This document shows positions 63,311-64,000 of a stretch of 64,000 nt of DNA, piece by piece (the stretch's first letter is position 1; every line of letters starts with the position of its first letter). The stretch is from Pomphorhynchus laevis (Eukaryota; Acanthocephala; Palaeacanthocephala; Echinorhynchida; Pomphorhynchidae). The stretch is taken from positions 62,001 to 126,000 of the forward strand of contig WNNJ02000450.1 in NCBI GenBank assembly GCA_012934845.2, read 5' to 3'. Both the position numbers and the translations under genes were made by a program. The notes under the pieces are model-generated. The model searched no databases. It saw only the letters and a program-made list of their open reading frames with translations, and had not been told where the DNA came from.

Positions 63311-64000
63311 ATTATATTTTTTTGTTGTGAAAAATAAGTGATGACAAAAATAACAAAAAAAATAACTGATGTCATAAAACTGATGTTTTATGACGCCCCC
63401 GCAAAAGAAGCAAAACCTCTGAATATTTCTAGCAGTAGCTGGGCATCGCTAGCAGAGTTGGTTGTTATTCGATTGTTCGCGTATGTTTAACTCGTAATTG
63501 ATTCCTTGTTTGCTTGAATCATTGTGGCCTGACACCGTAGCGAGAGTATCGTAGCATTGAGCAATATTGACTGAATATGTCTTCACGCGTAATTCAGCTA
63601 GTTCCAATGATAGGATCAATAAACATGCCACATTTAAGTCGATTTACTGCAGCTTTAGAAGTCGCTGACGTATATTATTCGAGGATAATCATGTTATGAC
63701 GACATCGAGCAAAACATCATCCTTGTGCTGTTCAGCTGAAACAGCTTCGAAATGACGTTTATTTGCGATTATACGCAATTCCGAAAGTAATTGGTCAAAT
63801 GCCTCATTTCGTTGTTGTTTTCGCGAACGCAGAATATGACGCGTGTAAACGTTACTCGTTTGTTTTTATACCGTCCAGACATTCTAATTGCTTCATCGTA
63901 ATTTAAACTCGTTCGGATAAGTTTGAATACCAACGAAGACACGAAATTGAACAGTGTAAGAAACTTGCTATCGTTTGCCTCGATTTTCAATTTTGAAATG
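63311..64000. other. Unassigned end of the window
   Basis: A perfect hairpin GTCATAAAAC-TGAT-GTTTTATGAC lies at 63371-63394, beside the LINE-F truncation point. Two minus-strand frames (63631-63449 and 63990-63769) read protein-like segments such as RVKTYSVNIAQCYDTLATVS and FVSSLVFKLIRTSLNYDEAI, but no family is recognised. They might be an ORF1 of another retroelement or host exons continuing beyond the window. Confidence 0.3.

Overview
The window is a stretch of an AT-rich animal genome, probably a protostome invertebrate. The evidence is two spliced housekeeping genes with very short introns and a dense load of animal-type retroelements: several LINE families, a Penelope-like element and one Ty3/Gypsy element. 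I see no bacterial operon, CRISPR array, rRNA or convincing tRNA gene. The species cannot be named from this sequence.

Layout. 1-20.6 kb is almost entirely mobile DNA: a LINE-B 3' fragment (0.7-1.8 kb), remains of other RT elements (1.85-3.9 kb), a nearly full LINE-A on the minus strand (4.0-8.3 kb), a young Gypsy element with identical 98-bp LTRs and a 5-bp target duplication (8750-12742), a second LINE-A on the plus strand (13.7-17.2 kb) and a minus-strand LINE-C (17.3-20.6 kb).

20.9-42.3 kb holds one host gene on the plus strand, split into about 25 exons. I recognise it as URB1/NPA1, a nucleolar protein of 60S ribosome assembly. More than half of its introns are only about 28-61 nt long; the others are swollen by a decayed LINE, a palindromic repeat, a Penelope-like element and Penelope fragments. 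44.9-51.1 kb, convergent on the minus strand, is the host gene TCTP (TPT1) in four recognised coding exons; its third intron carries about 15 copies of a ~91-bp AT-rich minisatellite. In both genes the start codon lies 2-6 nt behind a typical splice acceptor, which suggests a 5'UTR intron or spliced-leader trans-splicing.

51.5-64 kb is mobile DNA again. Its centre is a nested stack: LINE-D (53.5-62.3 kb) was entered by a 5'-truncated LINE-B (54.4-55.7 kb) and by an almost complete two-ORF LINE-E (56066-59997, with a 12-bp target duplication). LINE-F fragments lie at 51.5-52.4 kb and 62.3-63.3 kb, and the last 0.7 kb is unassigned.

Two host genes tied to ribosome production and growth thus sit in a repeat-rich neighbourhood. 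The most unusual signals are the micro-introns, the acceptors abutting both starts, the 3'-terminal hairpins shared by LINE-A and LINE-B with paired base changes, a pseudoknot-like pair of stems behind the Penelope RT, and mutually exclusive hairpins in the 3' coding end of LINE-E. All family identifications come from motifs and remembered protein families; no database search was run.
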